From Bradyrhizobium elkanii USDA 76 (lineage in GTDB: Bacteria; Pseudomonadota; Alphaproteobacteria; Rhizobiales; Xanthobacteraceae), in the NCBI RefSeq assembly GCF_023278185.1, contig NZ_CP066356.1, positions 5,696,001 to 5,760,000 on the forward strand: a stretch of 64,000 nt of DNA, read 5' to 3'. This document shows positions 1-9,106 of this stretch, in pieces. Below the pieces are notes generated by a model. The model saw nothing but the letters and a program-made list of their open reading frames with translations, did no database searches and was not told where the DNA came from. Both the position numbers and the translations under genes were made by a program. How positions within the stretch are numbered: position 1 is the first letter of the stretch; each line of letters starts with the position of its first letter.

Positions 1-240
1 CCCGGTGCGAAAGACCCCCGCGCGCTGTCGGAAGAGCTTGCCCAGGCCCTGGTGCAGGGAATGGGCACCTCGTACCGCCCGGAAAGGGTATTGCTGGTCG
101 ATGACCTGCCGAAGACGCGCAACATGAAGATCATGCGCCGCGTGCTTCGCGCAGTCTTCGAAGACAAGGACCCCGGCGATCTGTCGGCGCTCGCCAACCC
201 CGAGGCGATCGACCATATCCGTCAGAAGCTCAAGGGATAG
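1..240 (+). CDS. acyl-CoA synthetase (AMP-forming), C-terminal end only
   Basis: This is the last 79 residues of an ANL-superfamily acyl/acetyl-CoA synthetase; the gene enters from the left edge. The reading frame is open from base 1. The segment LPKTRNMKIMRRVLRA matches the A10 motif that carries the lysine needed for adenylation. The usual SGK is NMK here, with the lysine kept. The ending (GDLSALANPEAIDHIR) is typical of short-chain acyl-CoA synthetases. It would activate a carboxylic acid to its CoA thioester in the cytoplasm, fitting the acyl-CoA genes that follow. Substrate unknown. Confidence 0.85.
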   Translation, partial: PGAKDPRALSEELAQALVQGMGTSYRPERVLLVDDLPKTRNMKIMRRVLRAVFEDKDPGDLSALANPEAIDHIRQKLKG

Positions 241-342
241 CTGTCGGCCCGGATTGGCCCGGACCAGGCGACGTCGCATGGCGTGAAGCCAGACATCAAG
301 GCAACCACTCAGGTCGGTTGCCTTGACGGGGATCAGACGATC

Positions 343-1152
343 CTAGATCGGGCAATCCTTGGGGAAAGCTGGCTTGCGCTTCTCAAGGTGCGAGGCCAGG
401 CCTTCGCGGGCTTCATTGCCGGCAAAGCCGAGGATTTCGAGGGCGGTTGACGTGTCGAACAGCGGCCCGTTGACGCGAAGCCAGTTGTTCAACGCATATT
501 TGGTCCAACGGATCGCACTCTGTGCGCCGGTGGCGAGATCCTGCGCCGTTTCCAATGCGATGCTTTGCAGCTCCGCATCTTCGACGCACAGCGAAACCAG
601 GCCGATCCGCTCGGCTTCCTCACCCGACAGCGGCTTGCACGTGAGCAGATAGTACTTTGCCTTCGCCAGTCCGCAGAGCAGCGGCCAGATGATACAGGCG
701 ACGTCGCCAGCGGCGACACCGAGCCGGGTGTGGCCGTCCACGATCCGCGCCGATTTGCCACAGATCGACACGTCGGCAAGGATCCCGACGACGAGGCCGG
801 CGCCCACGGCGACGCCGTTGATCGCCGAGATGATTGGCTTGTTGCAGTTGATGACGTTGTAGACGAGATCCTTGGCCTCTTTCCAGGTCGCCATCCGCGC
901 GGCCGGATTGTCGAGCAGCGACTTGATCAGCTCGAAATCGCCGCCGGCCGAGAATGCCTTGCCCGCTCCCGTGACAATCACGGCGCTGATGTCGGGATCG
1001 CTGTCGATGTCTCTCCAGATGTGAGTGAGCTGTGTATGGGTCTCGGCGTCGACGGAGTTATAGGTCTCCGGTCGGTCGAAGGTGATCCGAAGGATCCGTT
1101 CAGCCGGATAGTCGAGCTTCAACCTCGTGTAGGCCGCGTACCGATTGGACAT
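343..1152 (-). CDS. enoyl-CoA hydratase/isomerase family protein (crotonase 1)
   Basis: A 269-residue crotonase-fold protein of normal family length. The oxyanion-hole segment [11 protein letters not shown] and the helix region [10 protein letters not shown] near residues 110-120 are present. It would hydrate or isomerise an enoyl-CoA in the cytoplasm. It is divergent from the acyl-CoA synthetase at 1285, and a TTCTAAC palindrome lies between the two starts, so one regulator may control both. A GGGAAG ribosome site precedes the ATG. Five crotonases in the island suggest different ring or side-chain intermediates. The exact reaction cannot be assigned. Confidence 0.9.
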   Translation of the reverse strand: MSNRYAAYTRLKLDYPAERILRITFDRPETYNSVDAETHTQLTHIWRDIDSDPDISAVIVTGAGKAFSAGGDFELIKSLLDNPAARMATWKEAKDLVYNVINCNKPIISAINGVAVGAGLVVGILADVSICGKSARIVDGHTRLGVAAGDVACIIWPLLCGLAKAKYYLLTCKPLSGEEAERIGLVSLCVEDAELQSIALETAQDLATGAQSAIRWTKYALNNWLRVNGPLFDTSTALEILGFAGNEAREGLASHLEKRKPAFPKDCPI

Positions 1153-1197
1153 ATTGATCTTCCCGCTTTTGGCGCTTAAGAAGCGCTACCAATTATT

Positions 1198-1215
1198 TCT
1201 AACAGATGTTAGAAT
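1198..1215. promoter_or_regulatory. palindromic operator TTCTAAC-AGAT-GTTAGAA
   Basis: A perfect 8+8 bp inverted repeat (TTCTAACA, 2-bp centre, TGTTAGAA) in the 132-bp divergent gap between crotonase 1 and the acyl-CoA synthetase. The same arms recur at 4461-4478 before the carboxylase genes. This shape suits a TetR-family repressor of acyl-CoA metabolism, but no TetR gene is in the window. The site is seen; its function is inferred. Confidence 0.7.
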
Positions 1216-1284
1216 TTGTAGTCGGCCGGCGCAAGCACTGGCTCGAAACAAGAATGTCGAAAGACAGCGCTCGAGGAAACGTTG

Positions 1285-2826
1285 ATGGAAACCGGGCTCA
1301 GTATCCAGACAGGGGGCGGATCCGGCATCGGAACCGTCGGTGCGTTGTTCGAGGCCTGTGCAGAGCTTCATGCCAACAGGCCTGCGATCGAATACCGCGG
1401 CCGGCGCGTGACTTATGGGGAGTTGCGCGACCGGGTCCGTCGGTTGACCGTCCTGCTTGCCGCGCGGGGCCTGCAACGTGGCGACCGGCTTGGCCTGCTG
1501 TCGCGCAACCGTCCCGAATATCTCGAGATCGAGTTGGCGGCCGCCAATCTCGGGATCATCACGGCTTGCCTTAACTGGCGGTTGTCGGAGCGCGAACTCT
1601 CCTATTGCATCGAACTGGTGTCGCCCAAGCTGCTGCTGGTCGAGGCCGACCTCGCAGCAAGCCTCCCGCCGGCCGCAAAGGCGAATCCAATCCTGGAGAT
1701 CGGATCTCAATACGAAAGCGAGCTTACGCGAGCAGACGGGCGGGCATCCCCGTCTGTCGCCGAACCGGAAGATGGGCTCGTCATTCTCTACACCAGCGGA
1801 ACGACCGGCCTGCCGAAAGGCGCCGTGATTTCGCACCGCGCGATGGTCATGCGGGCGTTGGTGTTCTCCTCCGAACTCGGTATCGCTCCGCACGACACAT
1901 TCGTCGCATGGGCCCCCCTGTTCCACATGGCCTCGACCGATCATGCTCTCGCCACCCTGCTGCGCGGCGGAACTGTCGTTGTGATCGACGGCTTCCAGCT
2001 GGAACCGCTGCTGACGGCCGTTTCCCAACACGACATCGGCTGGCTGGTCCTCATTCCCGGCATGGTGGAGGCGCTTATCGATGGTCTGAAAGCGCAACGC
2101 ACCAAGGTGAAGGGAGTGCGGGTGTGCGGAGCCATGGCGGATCTGGTCGCCCCGCACGCCATTGCCGAGGTCACCGAAATGCTCGGCGCCCCCTATCTCA
2201 ACAGCTTCGGCTCGACCGAGACCGGCCTGCCGCCGGCGACGCGGGCGCTGATTGCGCCAGGCGATGTGCCGGCCAGCCTGTCCAAGCGGCAAAATGCGTT
2301 CTGCCAGATCAAGCTGGTGGACACCTCCGACAACGAGGTCGCGCCCGGTGAGCCCGGCGAGTTGGCCATCCGCAGCCCGACACTATTCTCCGGCTATTGG
2401 CGCGCGGACGAGACCAACGCGCGCGACTTCCGCGGCGGCTGGTTTCACATGGGCGACGTGTTCAGGCGCAACGCCGACGGATCGCTCGATTTCGTCGACC
2501 GCGCCAAATACCTGATCAAGTCGGGCGGCGAGAATATCTATCCCGCCGAAATCGAACGCGTCCTGCTAGGCGACGATCGGATCGCGGAAGTCGCAGTCGT
2601 CCGCGCTGCCGACCCAAGGTGGGGAGAGGCCCCCGTCGCCTTTGTCGCGTGCCGCGAAGGGGCTGCAATGACGGTAGCCGAGCTCACCGAACTGTGCCGA
2701 CGCGAGCTGGCGAGCTACAAGCGGCCGCGCGAATTCCGTTTCATTACCTTCGGTGAATTCCCTCGCTCGACAAGTGGCAAGGTCCAGCGCCACGAACTCG
2801 AGCGCCTGTTGAAAGTTTCCACATGA
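1285..2826 (+). CDS. acyl-CoA synthetase (AMP-forming, ANL family)
   Basis: A 513-residue cytoplasmic ligase that would make an acyl-CoA from a free acid, ATP and CoA. The P-loop-like motif YTSGTTGLPKGA lies near residue 170, the GWFHMGD motif near 390, and PRSTSGKVQR with the conserved lysine at the C-terminus. The ATG at 1285 is chosen over TTG at 1282 because GAGGAA at 1273 is well spaced for it. It overlaps the thiolase gene by 4 bp (ATGA), so this is the head of an operon with the thiolase and DUF35 genes. Length and motifs are complete. Substrate unknown. Confidence 0.92.
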   Translation: METGLSIQTGGGSGIGTVGALFEACAELHANRPAIEYRGRRVTYGELRDRVRRLTVLLAARGLQRGDRLGLLSRNRPEYLEIELAAANLGIITACLNWRLSERELSYCIELVSPKLLLVEADLAASLPPAAKANPILEIGSQYESELTRADGRASPSVAEPEDGLVILYTSGTTGLPKGAVISHRAMVMRALVFSSELGIAPHDTFVAWAPLFHMASTDHALATLLRGGTVVVIDGFQLEPLLTAVSQHDIGWLVLIPGMVEALIDGLKAQRTKVKGVRVCGAMADLVAPHAIAEVTEMLGAPYLNSFGSTETGLPPATRALIAPGDVPASLSKRQNAFCQIKLVDTSDNEVAPGEPGELAIRSPTLFSGYWRADETNARDFRGGWFHMGDVFRRNADGSLDFVDRAKYLIKSGGENIYPAEIERVLLGDDRIAEVAVVRAADPRWGEAPVAFVACREGAAMTVAELTELCRRELASYKRPREFRFITFGEFPRSTSGKVQRHELERLLKVST

Positions 2827-4004
2827 GCGACACCAGCCTGAGAGGAAAGGTTGCCGTCATCGGCATCGGATTGTCGGCGGTCGGCAAGGTGCCAGGCCGC
2901 AGTCCGCTCTCGCTTGCGGCAGAGGCCGCAGCGAACGCACTCGCCGACGCCGGCCTCGCCAAGAGCCAGGTGGACGGCGTGCTGTCGAGCCATGCCTTCG
3001 CCTCCCCGTTCCATCGCTTCAGCGTTGCCTTCAGCGAGTATTTTGGAATCCGTCCGACCTTCTCGAACACGTTGCAGGTGTCCGGCGCCACGGCGGCGAC
3101 GATGTTCAGCATTGGTGCGGCCGCCATTCACGGCGGCCTCGCCAAGGTGGTGCTGCTAGTCGCGGCCGACAGCCTGATGACGGGGCTGACGCCGGATCTG
3201 GCGCTGCGTTCGCTCACCGAAAGCCGGGATCAGCAATACGAGATGCCGTTCGGCATTCCGGTTGCCAACACCTTCGCAATGACCGCGCACCGGCATATGA
3301 GGGAGTTCGGCACCACGCCCGAGCAGTTGGCGGAGGTCGCCGTCGTGCACAGGCGTCACGCGGCGCGGACCCCCGGCGCGCAGCAGACGACACCGATCAC
3401 CGCAGCGGACGTGCTCAGTTCGCCCATGGTCACCACGCCCTATCACAAGCTCGACTGTTCGCTGATCTCGGACGGCGGCGCGGCATTTGTCCTCACGTCG
3501 GCCGAGCATGCGAAGGCACTTGGGATCGGCAGGTCGATCTACATCCTCGGTTGCGGAGAATGCTACACCCACGAGCATATCTTCCTGATGCCGTCCCTGA
3601 CCACGACCGGTGCCGTCGAATCCAGCCGGCGGGCCTATGCAATGGCCGGCTACCAGCCGCGCGATATGGATGTCGCCGGCATCTATGATTGCTTCACAGG
3701 CACCGTGGTGATGATGCTTGAGGACCTCGGCTTCTGCCGCAAGGGTGAAGGCGGCCCGTTCGTCGCCGACGGACAAATGAGCTACGGCGGCCAAATACCC
3801 TCCAACACCCATGGCGGCCTGCTGTCATTCGCGCATTCCGGAATGCCTGGCGCCCTGTTCCACTTCCATGAGGTGATCGCGCAGCTGCGTGGGCAATGCG
3901 GCGAGCGGCAGGTCGACCGCGCCGCGCTCGGGCTGGTGCACAGCCTCGGTGCGGGATTCGCCACCAATGCCACGGCCATTCTGGGCACGGAGGAAACGCT
4001 GTGA
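2823..4004 (+). CDS. thiolase-fold protein (SCP-x/Ltp type) lacking the nucleophilic Cys
   Basis: A 393-residue thiolase-superfamily protein of the lipid-transfer/SCP-x kind that partners with DUF35 proteins. The usual CxSG nucleophile site reads NTLQVSG (residues 82-88), with glutamine where the cysteine should be. The second catalytic cysteine region reads HSLGAGFA, also without cysteine. The GGLLSFAHSG histidine segment is kept. Known Ltp2-DUF35 complexes are aldolases in steroid side-chain breakdown, so a retro-aldol role is more likely than thiolysis. It overlaps the ligase before it and the DUF35 gene after it. Confidence 0.88.
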   Translation: MSDTSLRGKVAVIGIGLSAVGKVPGRSPLSLAAEAAANALADAGLAKSQVDGVLSSHAFASPFHRFSVAFSEYFGIRPTFSNTLQVSGATAATMFSIGAAAIHGGLAKVVLLVAADSLMTGLTPDLALRSLTESRDQQYEMPFGIPVANTFAMTAHRHMREFGTTPEQLAEVAVVHRRHAARTPGAQQTTPITAADVLSSPMVTTPYHKLDCSLISDGGAAFVLTSAEHAKALGIGRSIYILGCGECYTHEHIFLMPSLTTTGAVESSRRAYAMAGYQPRDMDVAGIYDCFTGTVVMMLEDLGFCRKGEGGPFVADGQMSYGGQIPSNTHGGLLSFAHSGMPGALFHFHEVIAQLRGQCGERQVDRAALGLVHSLGAGFATNATAILGTEETL

Positions 4005-4420
4005 TGGCATCCGAGGATTCCACTCGAAAGCCCCTGCCCGCGCCGGATTCCGATACGAGCGCATTCTGGCTTGGCTTGCGACAAGGCAAGCTCCTGCTGC
4101 AGCACTGCCGCCGATGCCGCAACGTGCAGTACTACCAGCAAACCACATGCCGCGAATGCGGCGGCGATGAGCTCGTGCACAGGCCCGCGACCGGCCGCGG
4201 CAAGGTGCACTCCTTCAGCGTGGTCTATCGCGCTCCCGGCCCCGCATTCAAGGCGGATGTCCCCTATGCCGTGCTGCTCGTCGAACTCGACGAAGGGCCG
4301 CGCATGATCAGCGCCCTGACGGGGAGCGATCCGGCGGATGTCACCTTCGACATGGAGGTCGAGCTCGCATTCGACCAGGTCTCTGACGACATAACTCTGC
4401 CGCGCTTCCGGAAAGCCTGA
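4004..4420 (+). CDS. DUF35 OB-fold/zinc-ribbon protein, partner of the thiolase
   Basis: A 138-residue protein with an N-terminal zinc ribbon (CRRC ... CREC, about residues 33-52) followed by an OB fold. DUF35 proteins bind SCP-x thiolases or Ltp2-type aldolases and supply an acyl-CoA-binding surface. The ATG overlaps the thiolase stop (TGATG), which fixes the start and argues for translational coupling. It ends the synthetase-thiolase-DUF35 operon; the next gene has its own palindrome upstream. Confident as a family member; role inferred from partners. Confidence 0.9.
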   Translation: MASEDSTRKPLPAPDSDTSAFWLGLRQGKLLLQHCRRCRNVQYYQQTTCRECGGDELVHRPATGRGKVHSFSVVYRAPGPAFKADVPYAVLLVELDEGPRMISALTGSDPADVTFDMEVELAFDQVSDDITLPRFRKA

Positions 4421-4460
4421 AGGACCCGCATGAGTTCTGCTTGCATCTGCGCGCGATCGA

Positions 4461-4478
4461 TTCTAACAATCGTTAGAA
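4461..4478. promoter_or_regulatory. second copy of palindromic operator TTCTAAC-AATC-GTTAGAA
   Basis: The same TTCTAAC/GTTAGAA arms as at 1198-1215, extended to ATTCTAAC/GTTAGAAT, with a different 4-bp centre. It sits in the 166-bp gap before the acyl-CoA carboxylase beta gene. Identical arms with different spacers and flanks point to one dimeric regulator controlling both promoters. Confidence 0.7.
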
Positions 4479-4586
4479 TTTCGCAATGCCTCGATTTTGT
4501 AGCGCTCACATCGCCAACCCACCGGTCGATTACACCAGCGGCAAGCCACCCATCGGCTTGCCGCGCAGCCGCCAGGACCACCCGCA

Positions 4587-6194
4587 ATGGCAATCATGAA
4601 ATCGGATGTCGTCACCTCGACCGAGGACTACGCCCGCAACCGCAGCGCCTACACTGAGCGCGTTGCGGATCTCAGGCGGCGCCGGGCCATGGCAGCACTG
4701 GGCGGTCCGGAACGGGCACGCAAGCTTCACAAGGAACGCGATCAGCTGCTGCCGCGCGAGCGGATCGCGGCGCTGATCGATCCCGGATCACCGTTCCTCG
4801 AATTCTGTCAGCTGGCCGGCGACGGCCTGTACGAAGGCGTACCGCCCGGCGGCAGCATCATTACCGGCGTTGGAATGATCTCCGATCGTCCCTGCATGAT
4901 CATCGCCAACGAGCCCACCGTAAAGGGCGGCACCTATTACGGTATCACCTGCAAGAAGCATGTTCGTGCGCAGCGCTTCGCCTGGCAGCACCGCCTGCCC
5001 TGCGTGACCCTGGTCCAATCCGGCGGCGCCAACCTGCCCGACCAGCCCAATATCTTCCCTGACGATGGCCAGTTTGGCTCGATCTTCTACAACCAGGTCA
5101 GGATGTCGGCTGAAGGCATCCCGCAAATTGCGGTGGTGCACGGTCCCTCTACCGCAGGCGGCGCCTACATTCCCGCGTTGAGCGATGAGACCGTCATCAT
5201 CAGAAACCAGGGCGCCATGTTCCTAGGCGGGCCGCAGCTGGTCTATGCGGCGACCCGCGAAGAGGTCGGCATCGAGGCACTCGGCGGCGGCGAGATGCAT
5301 AGCCGAGTGAGCGGTGTCACTGACCATCTCGCCGAGAACGACGCCCATGCAATTGCCATCACCCGCGAGATCGTCGCCAGTCTCGGCGAGATCCCCCGGC
5401 AAACCCGGACCGTCGCCCCGGCGCGCGAGCCACACTTCGACCCCAACGAAATCTACGGCCTGATCAGTTCGGATCCGCGCATTCCCACCAATAATCGCGA
5501 TGTCCTTGCGCGTCTCGTCGACGGCAGTGAATTCCATGAGTTCAAGCCGCTCTATGGCGATACGCTGGTGACCGGCTTTGCGCGAATCATGGGATTTGAG
5601 ATCGGCATTCTCTGCAACAACGGCGTGCTGTTCTCCGAAAGCGCGCTGAAAGCGACGCACTTTATCGAGCTGTGCTGCAAGCGTGACATCCCGCTGCTGT
5701 TCATGGCGGATGTAACGGGCTTCATGGTTGGCCGTGAAGCCGAGGAAGGCGGCATCACCAAGAACGGCGCAAAAATGATCACGGCAATGGCAAGCGCCAA
5801 TGTCCCGAAATACACGCTCATCATGGGTAATGCCTACGGCGCGGGATACCTCGCGATGTGCGGCCGGGCGTTCCGGCCAAATGCCATGATGATGTGGCCA
5901 AATGCCCGTTCCGCCATCATGGGTCCCGACCAGGCCGCGACCACGCTCGCGATGGTTCGCGACGAGGTGCACAAACGCGAGGGCACGAGTTGGACGGACG
6001 CCGAGCGCGAGGCCTACATGGCGCCGACCCGGCGAACGTTCGAGGATTTCGCCAATGCCTACAATTTCGCCCGCAACACCTGGTGCGACATGGTGATCGA
6101 TCCGCTCGAAACCCGCAGCGTGATGGCGCTGTTGCTTGACCTCGCCGGGCGCGTCCCGCGTCAGCACACCGATTTCGGCGTGTTCCGGATGTAG
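4587..6194 (+). CDS. acyl-CoA carboxylase, carboxyltransferase (beta) subunit
   Basis: A 535-residue carboxyltransferase of the methylcrotonyl-/geranyl-/propionyl-CoA carboxylase family, full length. It would transfer a carboxyl group from carboxybiotin on the alpha subunit to an acyl-CoA. The tandem crotonase-like halves are visible: GGTYYGITCKKHVRAQR and VQSGGANLPDQ in the N half, FMVGREAEEGGITKNGAKM and GNAYGAGYLAMCGRAF in the C half. The AUG at 4587 or 4596 could be used. The alpha subunit follows after 15 bp. No hydroxymethylglutaryl-CoA lyase is nearby, so a leucine-pathway enzyme is not favoured; substrate open. Confidence 0.9.
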   Translation: MAIMKSDVVTSTEDYARNRSAYTERVADLRRRRAMAALGGPERARKLHKERDQLLPRERIAALIDPGSPFLEFCQLAGDGLYEGVPPGGSIITGVGMISDRPCMIIANEPTVKGGTYYGITCKKHVRAQRFAWQHRLPCVTLVQSGGANLPDQPNIFPDDGQFGSIFYNQVRMSAEGIPQIAVVHGPSTAGGAYIPALSDETVIIRNQGAMFLGGPQLVYAATREEVGIEALGGGEMHSRVSGVTDHLAENDAHAIAITREIVASLGEIPRQTRTVAPAREPHFDPNEIYGLISSDPRIPTNNRDVLARLVDGSEFHEFKPLYGDTLVTGFARIMGFEIGILCNNGVLFSESALKATHFIELCCKRDIPLLFMADVTGFMVGREAEEGGITKNGAKMITAMASANVPKYTLIMGNAYGAGYLAMCGRAFRPNAMMMWPNARSAIMGPDQAATTLAMVRDEVHKREGTSWTDAEREAYMAPTRRTFEDFANAYNFARNTWCDMVIDPLETRSVMALLLDLAGRVPRQHTDFGVFRM

Positions 6195-6209
6195 ACGAAG
6201 GGGGCCGCC

Positions 6210-8204
6210 ATGTTCAGGAAAATTCTGATTGCCAATCGAGGCGAAATCGCCTGCCGCATCGCCCGCACCTGCCAACGGCTCGGCGTTGCGGTTTCCACCG
6301 TGCACTCCACCGCAGATGCCGACGCCTTGCACGTCAGGGTTATCGGTGAATCCATCGGGATCGGCGGCGCGCCGGCATCGGAAAGCTATCTGCGGATCGA
6401 TGCCATCATCGCCGCCGCGAAAACGACCGGCGCGGAGGCGATCCATCCTGGTTTCGGCTTCCTGGCCGAAAACACCGACTTTGCCCGCGCGGTCGAAGCA
6501 GCCGGACTGGTATTCATCGGACCGACGCCGGATACCATCGAGCGGCTGGGCGACAAGGCATCCGCGAAGCGGGAAGCCGTCGCCGCCGGTGTCCCCACGG
6601 TACCCGGAAGCGAAGCTCCGAGCGAGGATCGCATCGAAGTCGAACGCAGCGTCCGCCGGCTCGCACTGCCGGTCATGCTCAAGGCCGCGGCCGGCGGCGG
6701 TGGCAAGGGAATGCGGGCGATCTCGACCTATGACGGACTTGCCGACGAAATCGAGTCCGCGATGCGTGAGGCAAGGAATGCTTTCGGCGACGCAAGGCTG
6801 ATCGTAGAGAAACTGATCCTGCAAGGCAGGCACATCGAGGTGCAAATCGCGGGTGACGGCGACGGCAACGTGATCCACCTGTTCGAACGTGAATGCACGC
6901 TGCAGCGTCGCCACCAGAAGCTCATCGAGGAAGCGCCAGCTGCCAACCTGGCTCCCGCCTTACGCCAGCGTATCCTCGACGACGCTGTCCGGCTCGGACG
7001 CAGGCTCAGATATCGTGGCGTCGGCACGGTCGAATTCATCGTCACCGGCACCGACCATTATTTCCTGGAGGTCAATCCCCGGCTCCAGGTCGAGCATCCC
7101 GTAACCGAGATGGTTACCGACATCGACATCGTCGAGGCTATGCTCCGCATTGCCGCTGGCGAAGGCCTGCCGGTGAAGCAGGGCGAAGTGTTGTGCCAGG
7201 GCCACGCGATCGAGGCGCGGATCTGCGCCGAAGATCCGAATGACAGCTTCATGCCATCCACTGGAGAGCTCGCCCATGTCAGGTTCCCGTCCAGCGGCAT
7301 TCGCGTCGAGACCGGCGTCGAAAGTGGGTCAATCGTCACGCCCTATTACGACTCGATGCTCGCCAAGCTGATTGCTCATGCCGCCTCCCGCGATCAGACG
7401 CTCGACCAACTCGATCGTGCGCTCGGTGAAACCTCGATCTTCGGTGTCATCACCAACCGGGATTTTCTCCGTCGATTGATCGCCTTGCCCGCGACCCGCG
7501 CCGCGACTTTTCATACCCGTCTGATCGACGAACAGATCGATGCGCTCGCGGCCACCGCTGGCGACATTGACCCGGAAGCGCTGGCGGTTGGTGCGTTTTT
7601 CTGGATGATGCGCCAGCGCGCTGCCGCTTCCGGCAACCCCTGGCAGTCCAACAGTCTGACCGGCTGGCAGATGGCGGCAGCCGATGACGGCTTGTCACCG
7701 ATCCCCATTCTCCACCTCGAAGCCGCAGGCGACAGCGCGGAGATCCGCTTTGCGCCCTTGCAGCCAGATGGCTCGATGCTGATCGGTGTCGACGATGACA
7801 GGATTCGGGTGCAGCTTTCGCCGCTTGCCGATGACACGTTCGCAGCCACAGTCAACGCGCGCTGCGAGACCGTGCGGATCGTACAGAAAGACCAGGCGAT
7901 CTTCGTGCACGATCCACGCCGCGCCCATAGCATGACCGCGATCCCCTACCTCAGATACATCAGCACCGACGCCGAGATCAGCGGCGAACTGCGCGCCCCG
8001 ATGACCGGCCTGGTGTTGAAGATCAATGTCACGGTCGGTAGCCGCGTGAAGGCAGGCGATCCGACCGTTGTCATGGAATCCATGAAGATGGAACTGCGCA
8101 TTGCCAGCGAGGTGAACGGCATCGTGACCGCCGTCCACTTCAAACCCGGCGACACCGTCGAGCGAAACGCCGTCGTCGCCGTCGTCGAGCCTGCCCCGCA
8201 ATAG
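6210..8204 (+). CDS. acyl-CoA carboxylase, biotin carboxylase/biotin carrier (alpha) subunit
   Basis: A 664-residue fused biotin carboxylase and carrier protein. The N-terminal biotin carboxylase begins FRKILIANRGEIACRI. The ATP-grasp glycine loop AAAGGGGKGMR lies near residue 155, and the EVNPRLQVEHPVTE motif near 290. The carrier domain ends the protein with VMESMKMEL; K626 is the predicted biotinylated lysine. It uses ATP and bicarbonate to carboxylate biotin for the beta subunit. It lies 15 bp after the beta gene with GAAGGGGG upstream of the ATG. Complete; a separate biotin ligase is expected elsewhere. Confidence 0.93.
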   Translation: MFRKILIANRGEIACRIARTCQRLGVAVSTVHSTADADALHVRVIGESIGIGGAPASESYLRIDAIIAAAKTTGAEAIHPGFGFLAENTDFARAVEAAGLVFIGPTPDTIERLGDKASAKREAVAAGVPTVPGSEAPSEDRIEVERSVRRLALPVMLKAAAGGGGKGMRAISTYDGLADEIESAMREARNAFGDARLIVEKLILQGRHIEVQIAGDGDGNVIHLFERECTLQRRHQKLIEEAPAANLAPALRQRILDDAVRLGRRLRYRGVGTVEFIVTGTDHYFLEVNPRLQVEHPVTEMVTDIDIVEAMLRIAAGEGLPVKQGEVLCQGHAIEARICAEDPNDSFMPSTGELAHVRFPSSGIRVETGVESGSIVTPYYDSMLAKLIAHAASRDQTLDQLDRALGETSIFGVITNRDFLRRLIALPATRAATFHTRLIDEQIDALAATAGDIDPEALAVGAFFWMMRQRAAASGNPWQSNSLTGWQMAAADDGLSPIPILHLEAAGDSAEIRFAPLQPDGSMLIGVDDDRIRVQLSPLADDTFAATVNARCETVRIVQKDQAIFVHDPRRAHSMTAIPYLRYISTDAEISGELRAPMTGLVLKINVTVGSRVKAGDPTVVMESMKMELRIASEVNGIVTAVHFKPGDTVERNAVVAVVEPAPQ

Positions 8205-8235
8205 CCACCTCCTCACGAACCCTTCAGGAAAGCAC

Positions 8236-9006
8236 ATGTTACGATTGGGAAGTGTAAATTATGATGTTCAGGACAACATCGCGATCCTGACGCTCGACGA
8301 GCCCAACAAGCTGAACGCACTGACCAGCGGCATTCGCATGGGCATCCGCGAAGGACTACAGCGGGCCGACCAGGACGATGCGGTACGTGTCAGCATCATC
8401 ACCGGCGCCGGTGGCAAGGCATTCTGCGCTGGCGCCGATATCGGCACCTTCGATTTCGATCCGGAGAAAGCGCGCGCGTTCTTCATCGACGCCATGGAGG
8501 TCCTGAGCGCTCCCGAACGGGCCCTCAAGCCGGTGATCGCCGCGGTCAACGGAATAGCCTATGGTGGTGGATTTGAGCTCGCCATTGCATCCGACTTCAT
8601 CCTGGCGGCCGAGAGCGCTCGCTTTGGCGTACCCGAGATCAAGCTCGGGCTGCTGCCCGGCTTCGCTATCGTTCGGCTTCAGGACATCGTCGGGCGCGCA
8701 AAAGCCAAGGAAATGAGCATCCTCGGCGACCCTGTCGACGCCGCGGAAGCAAGTCGTCTTGGACTCGTATCGCGCGTCGTTCCCGACGAACGTCTTCTCG
8801 TCGACGCAATCGCGTTCGCGCAACGCATCGCCTCACAGCCTCGCCTTGCCGTGCAGATGGCCAAGTCCTTCTACAATCGCGGTCTTGGCGGCAACGAGAT
8901 GCGCCATGCGATCGATGGGTTTCCGTTCCTGCTGATGCACGCCGATGCACGCGAAGGCATCAATGCATTCCGGGAAAAGCGCGAGCCGCGATTCGATAAG
9001 ACGTAG
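8236..9006 (+). CDS. enoyl-CoA hydratase/isomerase family protein (crotonase 2)
   Basis: A 256-residue crotonase with GGKAFCAGADI (about residues 56-66) and VNGIAYGGGFELAIASD forming the oxyanion hole and active-site helix. It starts 31 bp after the carboxylase alpha gene with AGGAAA before the ATG, so it is probably the third gene of that transcript. A role in handling the product or precursor of the carboxylase is likely. Complete and ordinary for the family; substrate unknown. Confidence 0.9.
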   Translation: MLRLGSVNYDVQDNIAILTLDEPNKLNALTSGIRMGIREGLQRADQDDAVRVSIITGAGGKAFCAGADIGTFDFDPEKARAFFIDAMEVLSAPERALKPVIAAVNGIAYGGGFELAIASDFILAAESARFGVPEIKLGLLPGFAIVRLQDIVGRAKAKEMSILGDPVDAAEASRLGLVSRVVPDERLLVDAIAFAQRIASQPRLAVQMAKSFYNRGLGGNEMRHAIDGFPFLLMHADAREGINAFREKREPRFDKT

Positions 9007-9106
9007 CTGTAACGGCTGCGTTCGGCCCGACCACATCGTCGCGCAGACATCCTGTCCCGACGACCAACCACCCTACTGTCCGATAGAACAAAATGAGGGA
9101 GAACAC

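Noticed and set aside
5223..6914. Long open frame opposite the carboxylase genes (563 codons, minus strand)
   Set aside because: It is antisense to two clear genes in GC-rich DNA; its composition (His, Arg, Gly, Asp-rich) is that of a shadow frame and it has no family resemblance. The same applies to long antisense frames at 1186-2292, 16252-17445, 17986-19308, 23638-25038, 25010-26362, 52262-53923 and 61798-63315.
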